NCBI RefSeq assembly: GCF_016861655.1
Contig: NZ_BOLN01000001.1
Span: 186,001-250,000 of the forward strand
From: Levilactobacillus lanxiensis
Lineage (GTDB): Bacteria > Bacillota > Bacilli > Lactobacillales > Lactobacillaceae
Direction: 5' to 3'
Length of the DNA: 64,000 nucleotides
Shown here: positions 63,611 through 64,000 of the stretch, piece after piece
Numbering within the stretch: position 1 is the stretch's first letter
How the letters are laid out: every line of letters starts with the position of its first letter
Translations under genes and position numbers: made by a program
Notes under the pieces: generated by a model
What the model was told of the DNA's origin: nothing
Database searches by the model: none
Seen by the model: only the letters and a program-made list of their open reading frames with translations

Positions 63611-63829
63611 GAGCTAAACCAGTCTTAGCCGCAGGGCTGGGGAAAATGAGCTCAGCCGTGGGAGTTACCTTTGCGGGTTTCCCGCTTAGGTAACTGCTAT
63701 CTTTGAGACGCGCTTCTCAGCGGCTCAAAGTAAGTCTGGAGACCGCCCTTCGGCTCCAGACGGCGCCCACAGCGTCACGGCTCATTTTCCCCAGCCCGGA
63801 GGCGCTAACAACGACCAATTTACCCCCAA
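63611..63829 (-). repeat. Type B repeat, copy B6
   Basis: Complete reversed copy. AGTTACCT / AGGTAACT replaces ATTTACG / CGTAAAT, and CTGGAG / CTCCAG replaces CAGAG / CTCTG: compensated changes in two stems. Confidence 0.9.
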
Positions 63830-63954
63830 AACCAAAAAGGAACCTCGCATGCGCGAAGCCCCCCAATCTCAGCTCAGAACCCGCCAGTCACGTTGATGGT
63901 AGTCACTAGACACGGTCCACAATTTCTCTGATAAAGCTGAGTAACCAAGTCACG

Positions 63955-64000
63955 TCATAACTTTAACCATGACTTTGGATTCATTTTACGATACTCGCCG
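63955..64000 (-). CDS. Possible C-terminal end of a gene beyond the window
   Basis: One minus-strand frame is open from the edge to TGA at 63955 and reads GEYRKMNPKSWLKL. Fifteen codons prove little, but the orphan terminator at 63236 needs a minus-strand gene on this side. Confidence 0.35.
   Translation of the reverse strand, partial: GEYRKMNPKSWLKL

Noticed and set aside
1427-63829. A/B elements as riboswitches or attenuators
   Set aside because: They occur before starts in antisense and after stops in sense, with no link to a gene class, so a cis leader role does not fit.
1427-63829. A/B elements as insertion sequences
   Set aside because: None is long enough to encode a transposase, and no transposase gene is seen in the window; they could only be non-autonomous.
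63905-63960. Minus-strand frame reading WLLSFIREIVDRV before a TAG
   Set aside because: A stop lies 18 codons upstream in the same frame and no start or ribosome site is present; the frame ending at 63955 is the better candidate for a gene entering from the right.

Overview
This window looks like chromosomal DNA of a Lactobacillaceae bacterium. Base composition is close to balanced, ribosome binding sites are strong (AAGGAGG type), and TTG/GTG starts are common. The gene set fits lactic acid bacteria: oleate hydratase, LPXTG/MucBP adhesin, DinJ-YafQ, CopY-CopB and low-GC surface proteins. A Levilactobacillus-like species is my guess; no rRNA or housekeeping marker fixes it. I see no tRNA, rRNA, CRISPR array or complete insertion sequence.

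Layout. 1-6 kb: a truncated Zn-ribbon-like protein, an SDR-tautomerase pair and a short UvrA-type ATPase. 6-12.4 kb: a tightly overlapping minus-strand operon of LPXTG mucin-binding adhesin, secreted protein and lipoprotein. 13-17 kb: YagU-like membrane protein, MarR regulator, and a PadR plus HAAS/DUF4097 envelope-stress type pair. 18-24 kb: cytidine deaminase, signal peptidase I, a DinJ-YafQ toxin-antitoxin pair, oleate hydratase and a two-repeat secreted protein. 24-32 kb: O-acyltransferase with SGNH domain, adenosine deaminase, a catalytically degraded tyrosine-recombinase-like protein, polysaccharide deacetylase, a 30-residue membrane peptide and an L,D-transpeptidase. 32-37.7 kb: an AT-rich, probably acquired island with an FRG-domain protein, an ORF remnant, a Lys-rich secreted protein and a secreted fimbrial-like protein that ends abruptly. 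37.8-47.9 kb: a PepSY-like membrane protein, an orphan DinJ, then a redox/detoxification cluster (ABM monooxygenase, acetyltransferases, amidohydrolase, NAD(P)H-binding protein, aldo/keto reductase, MerR, DUF2255, divergent LysR). 48-57 kb: LtrA, two further aldo/keto reductases, a second DUF2255 protein and an FtsX-type ABC exporter. 57-64 kb: D,D-carboxypeptidase, the copY-copB copper operon with its operator, and a DMT-family transporter.

The most unusual content is between the genes. About twenty copies of a 190-300 bp repeat occur in these 64 kb. All share imperfect terminal inverted repeats and carry one of two alternative interiors (types A and B). Each interior is a series of hairpins whose arms change together from copy to copy, so structure is conserved rather than sequence. 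The copies are also oriented non-randomly: the end reading CGCCTCCGGG always lies next to a coding sequence, either just before a start codon or at or just after a stop codon. Several copies lie between a stop codon and the gene's terminator, and three or four contribute the stop codon itself. A second, smaller structured repeat (type C, two copies) also shows compensatory changes and is joined to an exact 123-bp tandem repeat.
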